Part shown: in pieces, positions 32,781 through 43,648 of the stretch | Position numbering within the stretch: the stretch's first letter is position 1 | How the letters are laid out: every line of letters begins with the position of its first letter | Assembly (NCBI GenBank): GCA_050084515.1 | Contig: CM114271.1 | Span: 35,340,001 to 35,404,000 of the forward strand | Source: Blasia pusilla | Lineage: Eukaryota > Marchantiophyta > Marchantiopsida > Blasiales | Direction: 5' to 3' | Length of the DNA stretch: 64,000 nucleotides | The notes under the pieces: model-generated | The model's database searches: none | What the model was told of the DNA's origin: nothing | What the model saw: only the letters and a program-made list of their open reading frames with translations | Program-made: the position numbers and the translations under genes

Positions 32781-33310
32781 GGTTTTAGTGTGTGATCGCA
32801 AAGTCTTTGACCTTGTCGCGAGACTTGATCAGGTTTGGTTGTGGGGAGATGATCGGGAGCGAGCATTTCAGAGCTCAGGACAGGTTGGCGTCCTCACCCA
32901 TTTTCTGAGAGACCGGTTAGGGTCGCCCATTCGATTACATACAGTTGGAGCATGTTGGGTCTAGGAGCAGTGCTTACTCAGAGGGATAACGAGGAGAGGG
33001 AGTTCGTTGTGGCTTACGCGAGCCGATTGAACAACATTGAGAGGCGAAGTACAGCTCCTACGAGGGAGAGTGCTTGGTTGCAGTGTGGGTCGTGGCACAT
33101 TTTAGGTGCTATTTATTCGGCAACCCTTTCACACTTATCACTGATCATCAGCCGTTGAGGTGGTTGATGGAGTCCGACAAGCTTACGGGAAAGCTTGCCA
33201 GGTGGGCTCTATTACTACAGGAGTATGAATTTGAGGTGGTTAATAGGCCAGGTTGGCTGAACCAAGATGCGGATGGGTTGAGTCGTAACCCATGTCCAAG
33301 TCAGAGAGAC
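32780..33310 (+). pseudogene. RNase H of element B
   Basis: LGLGAVLTQRDNEEREFVVA and YASRLNNIERRSTAPTRES (32,952 onward), then, after a one-base shift near 33,070, FRCYLFGNPFTLITDHQPLR, WLMESDKLTGKLARWALLLQ and LNQDADGLSRNPC. The TDHQ and DADGLSR acidic motifs are intact. It degrades the RNA strand during reverse transcription. Confidence 0.9.
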
Positions 33311-34767
33311 GACACAAGAGCTCGATGGCACGGAGAGAGTGATGAGGAGATGGTGCCCGGTTGGCATGCATCTGCCTATCTTTGTTGGTTGACTATGGCA
33401 GGTCAGCCACAGGTGATGACTCCAGTGGTGGGGTTGGATGATGAGTCTTTAGATCCGGAGGTTAGTGAGGAGGCGACAGGTGGTCGTGATATCCATGACG
33501 ACGTGGAGGTTGTGGAGTTCTTGCGCACTGGCGTCATTGCGAGTACAATGAGTGCTAGGGAGCGGGATCGGATCCTACAGAGAGCCAAGAGGTTCAGGTG
33601 GGAGGGGACTCACATTTTGCGGGTATGGGGAGATGGTAGGATACGAGTGGTACCTCATCCTTCCCAGCGAGCATGTGTAGTGCGACATGCCCATGAGGAG
33701 TTGGGACATTTTGGAGTAAAGCGTACTTACAGCTTACTCTAGGTTCAGTATTGGTGGCACGGCATGCATACTAGGGTACAGTAGTTTGTGGCCACATGTA
33801 TGGTATGTGACAGAGTGTGAGCATCCTTCAATGCTCCCACTCCGTAGTTACATCCTTTGCCGATTATGGGTTTAGGTTATCGGTGGAGTTTAGACTTTGC
33901 GGGACCTTTGCCATTGACAAGGCGTCATCATAGGTACGTGTTGGTCATGGTGGAACATTTCTCCAAGTGGATAGAGTTGGTGGCACTACCGAGACAAAGC
34001 GCGAGCGAGGCGGCTTATGCGTTTCTAGATCGTGTGCTTAGTCACTTTGGTGCACCGGCGGAGGTGTTGACTGACCAGGGTACCGAGTTCAGGGGAGAGT
34101 TTCAAGCCTTGTGTGATCATGGGCTCCACGTCCAGAGATCATCCTCAGGCGGATGGGTTGGCGGAGAGAGTGGTACATATGGTGAAGAGAGGATTGCGCA
34201 AGTATGGCTTGCAGCGGGGACAGTTGAGGGAGTGGGACCTACAATTGCCATGGTTGGCTATGGGTTATCGCTTTAGTCGGCAGGCATCCTTGGCGTCATT
34301 TTCACCGTACTTTTTTCTCTTTGGGAGAGAGCCAGATTGCAGCCATTCGACGTGACATGGCGGAGGTGTTAGATCTTGATGATCCATATGTGTGGGTCCA
34401 AGCATGTTCTCAGAGGGCAGAAGTTTTTCGTAGAGTTATGCCTATGGCCTTTGAGAACTTAGCTATTGCCCAGCATAGAGATACATTGAGGTATGCGACC
34501 ATTCGTGGAGGAGGTTATCGTCCAGGGATTAGGAGGTTTTATCCTGGAGATTACGTGTATTTACAGCAAGCGGCACCCACGATGCTAGATGTCACTGCAG
34601 GGCGCACAATCCTACATGTGCGCGAGGTATTACCGACCGGAGTCCTCATGTTGGAGGGACGGGATGGTATGGTTTGGAAGGATCATGTGTGCAATTGTGC
34701 GCCATGTCATCTTCCGAACGTAGATGGGACGGTGGATTCGAGCTTGGCAGTGGTACCTGCAGGCTTG
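33310..34767 (+). pseudogene. DDE integrase of element B
   Basis: Frame 33,074-34,120 contains the zinc module (HAHEELGHFGVKRTYSLL, FVATCMVCDRV) and core strands SLDFAGPLPLTRRHHRYVLV (first Asp) and AEVLTDQGTEFRGEF (second Asp). TAG at 33,740, 33,782 and 33,845 and TGA at 33,818 interrupt it. Near 34,120 a deletion of about 20 bp relative to element A shifts the frame; the third catalytic residue is in QADGLAERVVHMVKRGLRKY in the new frame. After another shift near 34,330 the C-terminal domain reads GRTILHVREVLPTGVLMLEG and GRDGMVWKDHV. All three D-D-E residues are present in sequence, unlike element A. Confidence 0.9.
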
Positions 34768-34911
34768 AGGTGTATGTTGTCCGGATCTGCGAGGGGTGCA
34801 ACCACCATGTTGGTATGTGATGGTTGTTCTCGAGGGTGGCATATGTCATGTCTGATCCCTCCTCTTGATGTGGTTCCCACGGGACGATGGATGTGTCCGA
34901 GATGTGTATAG
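34768..34911 (+). pseudogene. C-terminal PHD finger of element B
   Basis: Directly after the integrase C-terminal domain and in its frame: LRCMLSGSARGATTMLV, CDGCSRGWHMSCLIPPL and GRWMCPRC, then TAG. Pattern C-x2-(S for C)-x10-C-x2-C-x4-H-x2-C-x14-C-x2-C: a C4HC3 PHD zinc finger with seven of eight ligands. Element A has the missing second Cys, so the ancestor had a complete finger. GRWMCPRC is the typical PHD ending (W two residues before the seventh ligand). It probably bound a histone tail and could have steered integration or the methyltransferase. Confidence 0.9.
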
Positions 34912-34983
34912 GATAGTAGGTCATGTCAGAGAGATGTGATATTTTCTATCTGGAGTTGGGGGATCAAGCGCCAACTAGGGGCG

Positions 34984-35121
34984 GTTGTGTGATCTCCATG
35001 TATATGCATGAGTTGATTTTTGTACATGTGTGGATCGACCCGTGTCTGGGGAAGATCGATGTTGTGTGGTGTAGATTTGACGAGCGATGTATGTTGTGTA
35101 GCGATATGTTTGCGCACGACA
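34984..35121 (+). repeat. Block X1 of element B
   Basis: 138 bp after a purine-rich CTAGGGGCG. Starts GTTGTGTGATCTCC and ends GCGCACGACA. X2 (35,603-35,741) is about 95% identical by eye. Two bases (GC) separate it from Y2. Confidence 0.92.
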
Positions 35122-35123
35122 GC

Positions 35124-35602
35124 TGTCACATCTGAGTAGCCGATAGGCCGAGATCTATCGTGGATAGGGCGTAGGAGCCAGCGGACTATCTTGAGTGTAA
35201 CTTTGTCCCACGGTGTCGGATGAGGTTGAGGATAGTCCATTGTGTCAGGAACGTCGTTTCTGACGACTTTCATGTTGAGGTCTTTTACAGCCGGGTGACT
35301 TGTTGACCAAGTCACCCGCCCTTGGTAACATGTGAGCGTAGGTTACCAAGGGAAGGGTTATTTTTAGGGGAAGAGCCTTTTGGCTCTTCCCAACCCTATA
35401 TAAGAGAGGAAGATGGCTTTCCTAAGCCATCTTTCTCATGTTGGGCCGTTGGAGCACCTCCCTTGTATGTGTGTGAGCTAGGACTAGGGTGCTAGCGTCC
35501 GGATTCCTTGATAGCACAGGGTGAACGAGGCTCGATATGCCGATGTAGATTGAGGAGTTTAGTTTTAGGCCGGGTGTGCCATTTTTACTACTCTTTATTT
35601 TT
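35124..35602 (+). repeat. Block Y2 of element B
   Basis: Direct repeat of Y1 (26,468-26,947), starting TGTCACATC and including the TATA box (35,397-35,403) and hairpin chain. It is followed by X2 instead of leader sequence. Confidence 0.93.
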
Positions 35603-35741
35603 GTTGTGTGATCTCCATGTATATATATGAGTTGATTTTTGTACATGTGTGGATCGACTCGTGTGTGGGGGAAGATCGGTGTTGTGTGGTGTAGATGTGA
35701 CGAGCGATGTATGTTGTGTAGCGATATGTATGCGCACGACA
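35603..35741 (+). repeat. Block X2 of element B (3' end of the element)
   Basis: Second X copy, ending GCGCACGACA, then the AAGA duplication. The last 40 or so bases (ATGTATGTTGTGTAGCGAT to the end) are shared with X blocks of element A, as expected for an end recognised by the integration machinery. Confidence 0.92.
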
Positions 35742-35745
35742 AAGA

Positions 35746-37539
35746 GCAAAGTGAAATAAACCCATTGAATGAGTCACGAACTTGGGAGGTTTGTTACAAG
35801 GGTCATTTTCAACACTCTAGATTCTTCACCTTTGGTTTCGATATTAATATAATGATACAAATATTTTAATTGCATTTTCACATCTCATTTTTCCCTTAAG
35901 AAAAACCCAACACATTCATGGCATGCCCCTACGTCCCCTCTATTACTCACACCAAATTTTTCAATTGTAATGAGAGGAATTTTAAAGTTCACAAAAGGGA
36001 GCGAGACTATTGACATTTTACTTTGAATTTAGAATTTTTAATTGTCTTGGGCATCTTTATATAATTGTGAGGAGATTCTCCACTTTCAATTTCAACATAA
36101 ATGACTTATATCTTGAAATTTGAGGTAAATTTTCCATAGTTATTTGGTTCCGTTTTCACAACTCATTTCTCTCAAAAAATGAACTATGAGGTCCCATGCC
36201 TTGCTTATATAGAACTTTCAGTATTTTGGTAATCCTAATGGCCATTATGAGTTATTGTCATATTATCAATACACATCAAAATCAATGATGGGATTTATCC
36301 TGAATTTGTGATACAAAAGTGATATTCCTACAAATGAAAAATTGGACATCTTCCAGAATAGTGATAGAAAGGTCAGGTTAATCGCCCTATCATGAATGAG
36401 GTGGTGTATTACAAATGTCGAGTTATAGCCCACGCTATGCACAGGTGAAAGATATCAATGTTACGACTTTAACATCTGTTAAACACTACACTTGTCAACA
36501 CTAGAGGAAGCAAAAATAGATCCATGTCAACACTAGAAGAAGGGGTCTTCAAACCACATCCTTTTTTGATTATATAAATTCCTAAGCCCGTAAGTCACTC
36601 GTTCACTCCGTTATGGAGACGACTGAAAGCTCGAATTCTGTGATATCTATTCCACTTTGGACATCACTGAAAACTTGAACCTTTGCCATCCAGTGACTTC
36701 TTGTTCTCCCCTCCCTTTGTGCATGCCAGGTACAAATTCTTCTTGTGCGGTATTAGAGTTCTTCTCTGGAATCTCTGTAAAGCTAGTAATCACACGCCCA
36801 AATGGAGTATCCACATCTGCAAAGGTGGGAATGGAGAATAGAGAGAACTAATCTCCAGGATGTACCAACCTGATAGGCAAGAATTATTGAATGAACCCAC
36901 GAAAGAAGTACCTAAAATTTGCAATGGTGGCAAGTGAAGACTGCTCTCTCGATGATATCAAGGTGCAACGAGAACTATTGAGTTCATCGATTGAGTATTG
37001 GGTATCCAGAGTCCACATTGGTATGAAGGGAGAATCACTGATTGCATAAGCAAGACAGATAACTACAGATAACTTTCCAGCAACAATCTCTGGTAGGAAT
37101 CATCCTCTGGTTTCTGATATAGAAGACATTCAACAAATGGATTTGATCTGCTGTGGAGATCAAATGTGGAATCCATTTGGAAAGGAAGAACATACAAACA
37201 ACATACTCTGTGCGAGGGGAAGCTCGCAACTCAAGCTCAGTACTAGCTGGGAAACCGAATGGATGACTGAAGTGCATGAGATCGGGCAACACGGGTAGCA
37301 TGATAAAGTGCGTGTTAACAGCTCACTTCATTCCCAAGAGTACTTCAGGGTCCATTCAATTCCTTATCTAGCCTTGGTGATAAAGCCAGGTAAGCATTAT
37401 CTAAGGATCTAGACCTAGTGACATGTTGCAAACATTTCAGTGGATATGTTTGACTGATGAGAAGCTTTCCCCACTGAAGAGAAGACTGAACTCTTGTTCT
37501 ATCCTTCAACTTTGCACTGATAGTTTTGAAGAGTAGTGT
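35746..37539. other. Intergenic, no gene recognised
   Basis: AT-rich to about 36,600, then more balanced. The part nearest 37,540 may include the 3' UTR of NAPRT. Short ORFs (36,657-36,851 plus, 37,035-37,301 minus) are not recognisable. Confidence 0.5.
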
Positions 37540-40500
37540 TCAATGAAGCTCCCCTACAGGAGCCTCGCTGAGCCACAAATAGTGAATAAAATCGTACAGC
37601 TTCCCGCTTACGCTAACCTGCACACCACCAACCAACAGGCCAGATCTTTTAGAACCATATTGACAGCTTAATCCAATCACCCAAGAAGAACATGCCGAAG
37701 ACACCTAAACTGGATGATTAAACCAAATTCAAAGAATGACCTGGTACCTTGTATGGAGTAGGATTCAATGAGCGCATGTGATCAGAACGCTGAGCAGCCA
37801 ATTCTACCTGGCAGTGCTCCCTTAGTGTCTCTAGGGCTGGCAGAGGCTCTCTTGGAATCCCTGCTTATACCAGCATGCAAGACACAGATGAAAAGCAATT
37901 AATACAGATCAATAAAGGTCCATTCAATGACGCTGCAGATGTCATTACCTGCACGATATACCTGATTCAATGATTGCTATTGCCTTGCACAATTCTTACC
38001 AGATGCTCCACTCCAATAGCACTTGTAAAGAGGTTCCACACGCTGAGGGATAACAAATGCTCTTTTATTTTCACCAAATGGATGTCGACAAAGTATACGT
38101 TCTCCAGCCTGCATGAGACTTCCATCAGTCATCAGGGTATAGCTGTTCATGAGATTCATAAGCAGATGGAATAAACTCAAGTGAAACTCCAGCTTCCAGT
38201 TTTGAAGATGCATGAAGCAGGTGTGGATTCACTTTGACTCTAAGAGCTCAAATATCTGCAGTGTGAGGTATGCTAGTAGCTTGAAAGCATCACTAAGGGT
38301 GCTCGCAAGGACACACTTGACAGGCAAAAAGAATTCTCATAATCAGTCGACCCAGAACTTCCAACACCAACCTTTGGCGGGGCCTCATCTTCTCCAATCA
38401 TCAAGTCCACCAATGCATATCCCTCCCTCCCATAAAGTCTATAGCACAGCTTCTTACACGGAATAGTAACCTGAAAGCACACAAACTTGGCACCTTCAGT
38501 AATGAACCACCAACACATCTCAAACTTCTTGCGTCTAGCAAACTAGATCTGAGAATTGAAAAAGATTTAAGTCATACTGATAGTACCACACAAACCTTTG
38601 AAACATCCTGAGAAAGCTTGATTCGTGGTTGACCATTTATTTCCACTAGTTTGTAGACGCAACCCAATGCGGGCTGTTGGTAGCAGGTAATTAAATGTGT
38701 TCCTATTCCAAAAGCATCAATCTCATGACCCTGCAAATACAATACATTACTTAGTCTACACATGAATAGCACTCAGACAACACTCCAAGGGAGCTCGGAA
38801 TCACATAGTACAAACAAACCCGTACACTGGAATTTGTGTATTGTGGATCCAAGGAAAAGTCGAATCCAAAATCGGCAAGTACAGCCCTAGGACCTACTCG
38901 CAAATAGCGTACACGACATAGAAGATAGCATACCTGTTTATTTAGAGCATCAAGGGTGTTCTCATTGATATCATTACTTGCAGTGATAACCAACTTCCCA
39001 AAACCTTCAACTCCAAACTCTTTTTCAATTGTCTTGAAAAACTTACGGGCTTCTATGGAGAAATAGGAAAGGTCACCAGAATCCAAGCGTATGCCAAGCG
39101 CTTTGTATCTGTACCCAATAACAGTTCACCAACCAGTCTTTGAATGGCGACAAAGTAGGATTCACAGAGAAGGCAATGACAAGGTACGATCTGAAAATCA
39201 TGACGAGGTATGAACTGAAAAGTATTCGGAATGACCATATCAACATTCATGAATCACACAGTTGCGACCTTGACATCCGCAGTCAATATGTACAGATCGC
39301 AAACCCATACCCCAGTTCATGAAGTGCAAGAGCAACGGCACAGAAGTTGGGTATTCCACTTTTTAGCACCTGCGACAGAAGCCAGGATACATACACAGTT
39401 ATTTCATTAGATTGACACATCACTGGTCAACTAAATTCCAAGTTCCTTGATGAGTCCAACTTTGGACAAGCTCAAATGCTAGTAGGATTTTCATAACCAT
39501 AAAATCAGCACATTTGATTGCATGCTCCTGAAAGAGTTGATTCAAGTTTTCTGATCTCTAGGCAGACACTGAGTCAAGTGTGTACATCATAAGTATCGAC
39601 GAGGGCTTGAAATGCTGTTGGGAAGGCCAACGCATAGGACGTAAAAGCTGCTAACTCACTGTGATTGGTTTCCCCAAACCAGCATTGCAGAGATTGCACT
39701 TTCTGAGCATAAGCCACCACTTCGTGTCAAAGTAAGGTCAAAGAAGTCAATCCTTCAGCAGCATTTCAAAACAAGGACTTAACTACTTCGTGCATGGACA
39801 TAGCAGTAAATGTCTTATTACCTGCATGCGACTCAGATAATTCATTGTGAAATGTGTAAAATCCTCACATCTGCTAGAGCCATCGGCATGCTGAAGAGAC
39901 CTCTCCTTTATCTCATCAAAACTCTGCGGGAATCCACAAAGAAATCTTTGCACTTTTCATTACAAAGTCCATCACCGAAATTTTCTTATATCATTAGAAA
40001 TACCTTCCTGTACCACTTGCAATCCCATCTTAGACTCATCCATCTCTTTTGATGAAATGGGTAGAGCAAGATGAGTAAGTGACCTTTCTACCTACATGCT
40101 CCCTTTCTTGTCGCAGCATTTTAGAGGGTAGGTCCTGCAGGTACTACAGTAGGATAAAGACAGGTTTAACTACCAAGTTGATTCAATGGGCGAAAGCCAC
40201 ACAGAGAAATAAAAACAAAAACAGGAAGAAAAAATTTTAAAGAATTACTAACCATAAATGAACTCACAAAGGCATGTGAATGCGTCCCTTTAACTGGTAT
40301 TCCAAACCTTCGTCCTGCATCAATATTGCTGTAGGCAATTCACAATAAGTACGGAATTGAAATCACCCCCACAGAAACAGCTCTTTTCAGAGTCTATAAA
40401 CTCAGATTCTTTCTTTATCAAAGATAACTATTCCACAGAGAGTCGATGCCTGAAGACCAAAATCTCGTATTGAAGGACAATGCCAAGGGACATACAAGGA

Positions 40501-43500
40501 ATGAATCTTCTAAAATCCCTTCTCACTTTCTGTAGATTAGAAACTAGTTCATTCATTCACTTTCCCCATTCCCTACTTTGTTAAGATTCGGAAACACCTA
40601 ATTGAAGCCTCTCTATGTCCACTCATATTGGGCACATGGTGGCACCTTCATTGACCTAGCAATGAAGCAGCCAGTTGCTTGAAGGCTTGAACTTCACTGA
40701 CACTTCCCGCTTCGACCTTTTGGCTCTAGTAGGGCATCAACCCTAAACCCAGCAACCTCCTCAGCACAAAGAGCAGTATGTCACCAGCCCATGCATGTGT
40801 TCACATAAACTCAAGTTCAATGGGGAGAGACAAAAAAAGTCAAGTTTTCAAAAGTGATTGGAAACCATGAAGTTTCGCCTTTCTTCTTGATCATTCATAC
40901 TTTGATTATTGCTTATTTGATTTGCTTTTCATTATAACAAATTTCTTAGACGAGAAGGCCCCCCTGGTCTTGTCTGGTCTGGCCTGGCGTCTGAGACTAG
41001 CCAACATGATTCAACATCTCTACCTGGTGGCATTGAAACCTCCTAGGTAGCAGTACTTGGAGCCACTTATTCCACCATCAGGACCCTGCAGACAAGGGAC
41101 AAGACCAGACAAACCAACATTCCTTAGAATCAACTCTGGCAACAAGAAGACAGCAAAATATAAGGGATGCTAGAGAGTACAGAATCCATGCCTGCGCCCG
41201 CCGCAGACCAAATTCGAGTAAGATCTTTTCTTTGCCAGCAACTCGTCTGTGTCTAGCAGCATTTGTAGCCACCAATGAAGCATAATTCACCAACGTCAGA
41301 AATGTCGTCTCCAAGAGCTGAACCATCTGCTTCCAATGACATGCGGAGCTTCCAATTGAGGTCATTTTGACTGGCAATGGTTGAACCACAGGAGATCACA
41401 AACGCAATCATGGCAGGTAAACAACCTCCAGCACCTATGTAACACAACTATGTTTTAGCAACAAGTCAACAGAACAGAAACCAGCACAGAGAAATCAAGT
41501 TCCTCGCCCAGATTGTAAAGCATTTGAGCTGTAATTACCAGCAAAGGCCCCTCCACTCTAATGAGTGGTACTCGGGGGAAACAAACCGAGCCTTCAGAAA
41601 TCGCATGGATATGCACCTCAGAGCAGTCCACTCCTTTCAGATAGACAAAGAACGCATCCTACCCACACAGAAAAACTTTAGCTATCTCCAGTTTGGGGAG
41701 GGGAAGGGGGCAACTTCTTCTAGCTGGTTGAAAGAGGTGATGGTAACTAAGTACTTTCTCACATTACTACAAGCATCAAAGTAGAACTCCTGACCAACCA
41801 GGGCACAGGGTCTATGATCGCAAGGCTGCGATGGGCACTAATTAATGAGTACAGTCGCTCCCTCTCAACAAAGTCTATGGCCACAATGCTATGACAGGAA
41901 CTACTTAGTGAGTACAGCCTCTCAGCAGGCTTGCAGCAGTAGGAACTCCCAAGACACAGTGATTTGACGACCAACCTCACACCGGGACGGCAAAATGGTA
42001 CGAAGATAGTCTATTTCATCATCCTTAAAGGAAAAATTCGCAGCAAAGCGTATGCACTCTTCAAGACCGGCAAACACTGTGTACTCGCCCCCAAACGGAT
42101 TTTTCCGATGCAGCAGATCAAACCTGTGGTAGATTACACAGCCCTTCCACCAATTAGATTTGCCGTGTTTGGAGGTGTAAATTATATCTTGCATTCCAAA
42201 CTCCTACACTGAAGATTCTCTTGCCAGGAAAAGGCAAACATGGGGATGTTTGCGACCAAACAGTGGTCGCAGAGACAAAAACTTCCATTCATGCATCGAA
42301 ATCCAGAGGTCTGAACTCCAAAATGTAGAACAAGTTCACTACAAGCCCAAGGAGGCCATATCCAAAACATAAAGCACATGAGAGTCAGTCTTCTTGGGCT
42401 GAGTCTTCTTGGGACATGAGTGAATTCAGATAATCAACCCAACCAGGACAGGCGTAATGTGTAGCTGATCATTGATCAGACGTACTACACTTCCCAGGGA
42501 CTGCCACACTAGCGTGTACGGCTATGGCAGGCAAGCCAACATGACTAGCATTAAGAGCTAGAAAGAATGAATGGCTCGATTTTTTGTCCACAGGGACCTA
42601 AGAGCACCACCGGACTCTGATTTACAAAGTTTGCGGCCACAGACCATGCCACAAGTCAGATAAGTCCTACAAATTTGACGGTTTCAGGTGACCAGCCCCA
42701 ACAATCACACCCCGATGGAAGAATTCACCAATTTCTGGTATGAAACCGTGACAATTAGGGCAAGGCCCTGGAGGAGACAGCGGAAGACCTTTCTACAGAT
42801 TTCATGGGAGTTCCATGGAAAAGGGAATACTCTTCATTAGCTAGCATAACTGAACTGCAATTGTCACAATTTGTCCCCCTCTCCTTTGAGGGACAATTTT
42901 CTACTTTCTCGCTCTAAATCAGTTGAGCCACATCTAAGTCTCTCCATGGGGGGCGGAGCTATAAAAGAGTGAGAGAATGAATCACTGACTGAAGTGATCA
43001 TTTGTCCACGGGTACCCCGGAGAGAGAGACAATGGATGCATTGGTTTTCTCGTCCGCGGGCCCCGATAGGCCTATGGGATTTCGATCTACATAGTCTGCA
43101 ACAATGGATGAAGACAAATTACAACCAAGTAAGTCCTACGAATGCCTATGGATGGATAAAGAGAGTGAATAAGAGGTGAATGAAGGGCTTTATTGTCCAA
43201 GGAGACTCGGACTTTGAATTGCAAAGCGTGAGACACAATTAGTGAATGAATGGAATAATTTGTAGTCCACGGGAACCCACTAGCGCCATAGGCTTTTGAT
43301 TCGCAATGCGTGCAAGAGTTCTGACAAGACAGAGACTATCGAAGAGGTCCGACGAGGTCCTCTAATACAGGTGATCTTCTCTAGCTTTCACACAGACGAG
43401 TGAGAATTCAGCGATCTGAACCTGGTTCTTAACCATGAAATCAGCGGTCGTGAGGACAGGGTCTTGGAAGAGTTCAGGGAACTCTAGTCTGATGTTACAA

Positions 43501-43612
43501 TTGGAATGCTGTTGATCATCACGTATCCCTGAACTACAGGATCCACCCAACATGTTCTCCTTTTGTGTGAGAATTTTCCTTTCTGTGACTGTAAGTGTGC
43601 TGATCCACATCT

Positions 43613-43648
<36 letters not shown>

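Larger units (their letters stand above)
26468..35741 (+). mobile_element. Ty3/gypsy-type element B encoding a C5 DNA methyltransferase and a PHD finger, with split terminal repeats
   Basis: Borders TGTCACATC (26,468) and GCGCACGACA (35,741), flanked by AAGA on both sides (26,464-26,467 and 35,742-35,745). Length 9,274 bp. Order: Y1, leader, Gag, two zinc knuckles, protease, cytosine methyltransferase, RT, RNase H, integrase, PHD finger, X1, Y2, X2. Y1 and Y2 differ at roughly 14 of 480 positions by eye (about 97% identity), so this copy is younger than A. Protease to RT lie in one frame with stop codons but no frameshift (29,570-32,311). Gag and the RT palm are frameshifted, and a short deletion disrupts the integrase, so the copy is not autonomous as it stands. 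Confidence 0.92.

Noticed and set aside
26468-35741. A tyrosine-recombinase (DIRS/PAT/Ngaro) element, suggested by the split repeats
   Set aside because: No tyrosine-recombinase motif was seen; RT, protease and a D-D-E integrase with HHCC module are of Ty3/gypsy type, and target duplications are present.
34984-35741. X-Y-X as a simple solo LTR inserted beside element B
   Set aside because: Element A has the same X-Y-X arrangement with its own X and Y sequences, and in both cases the outer X ends at the target duplication.
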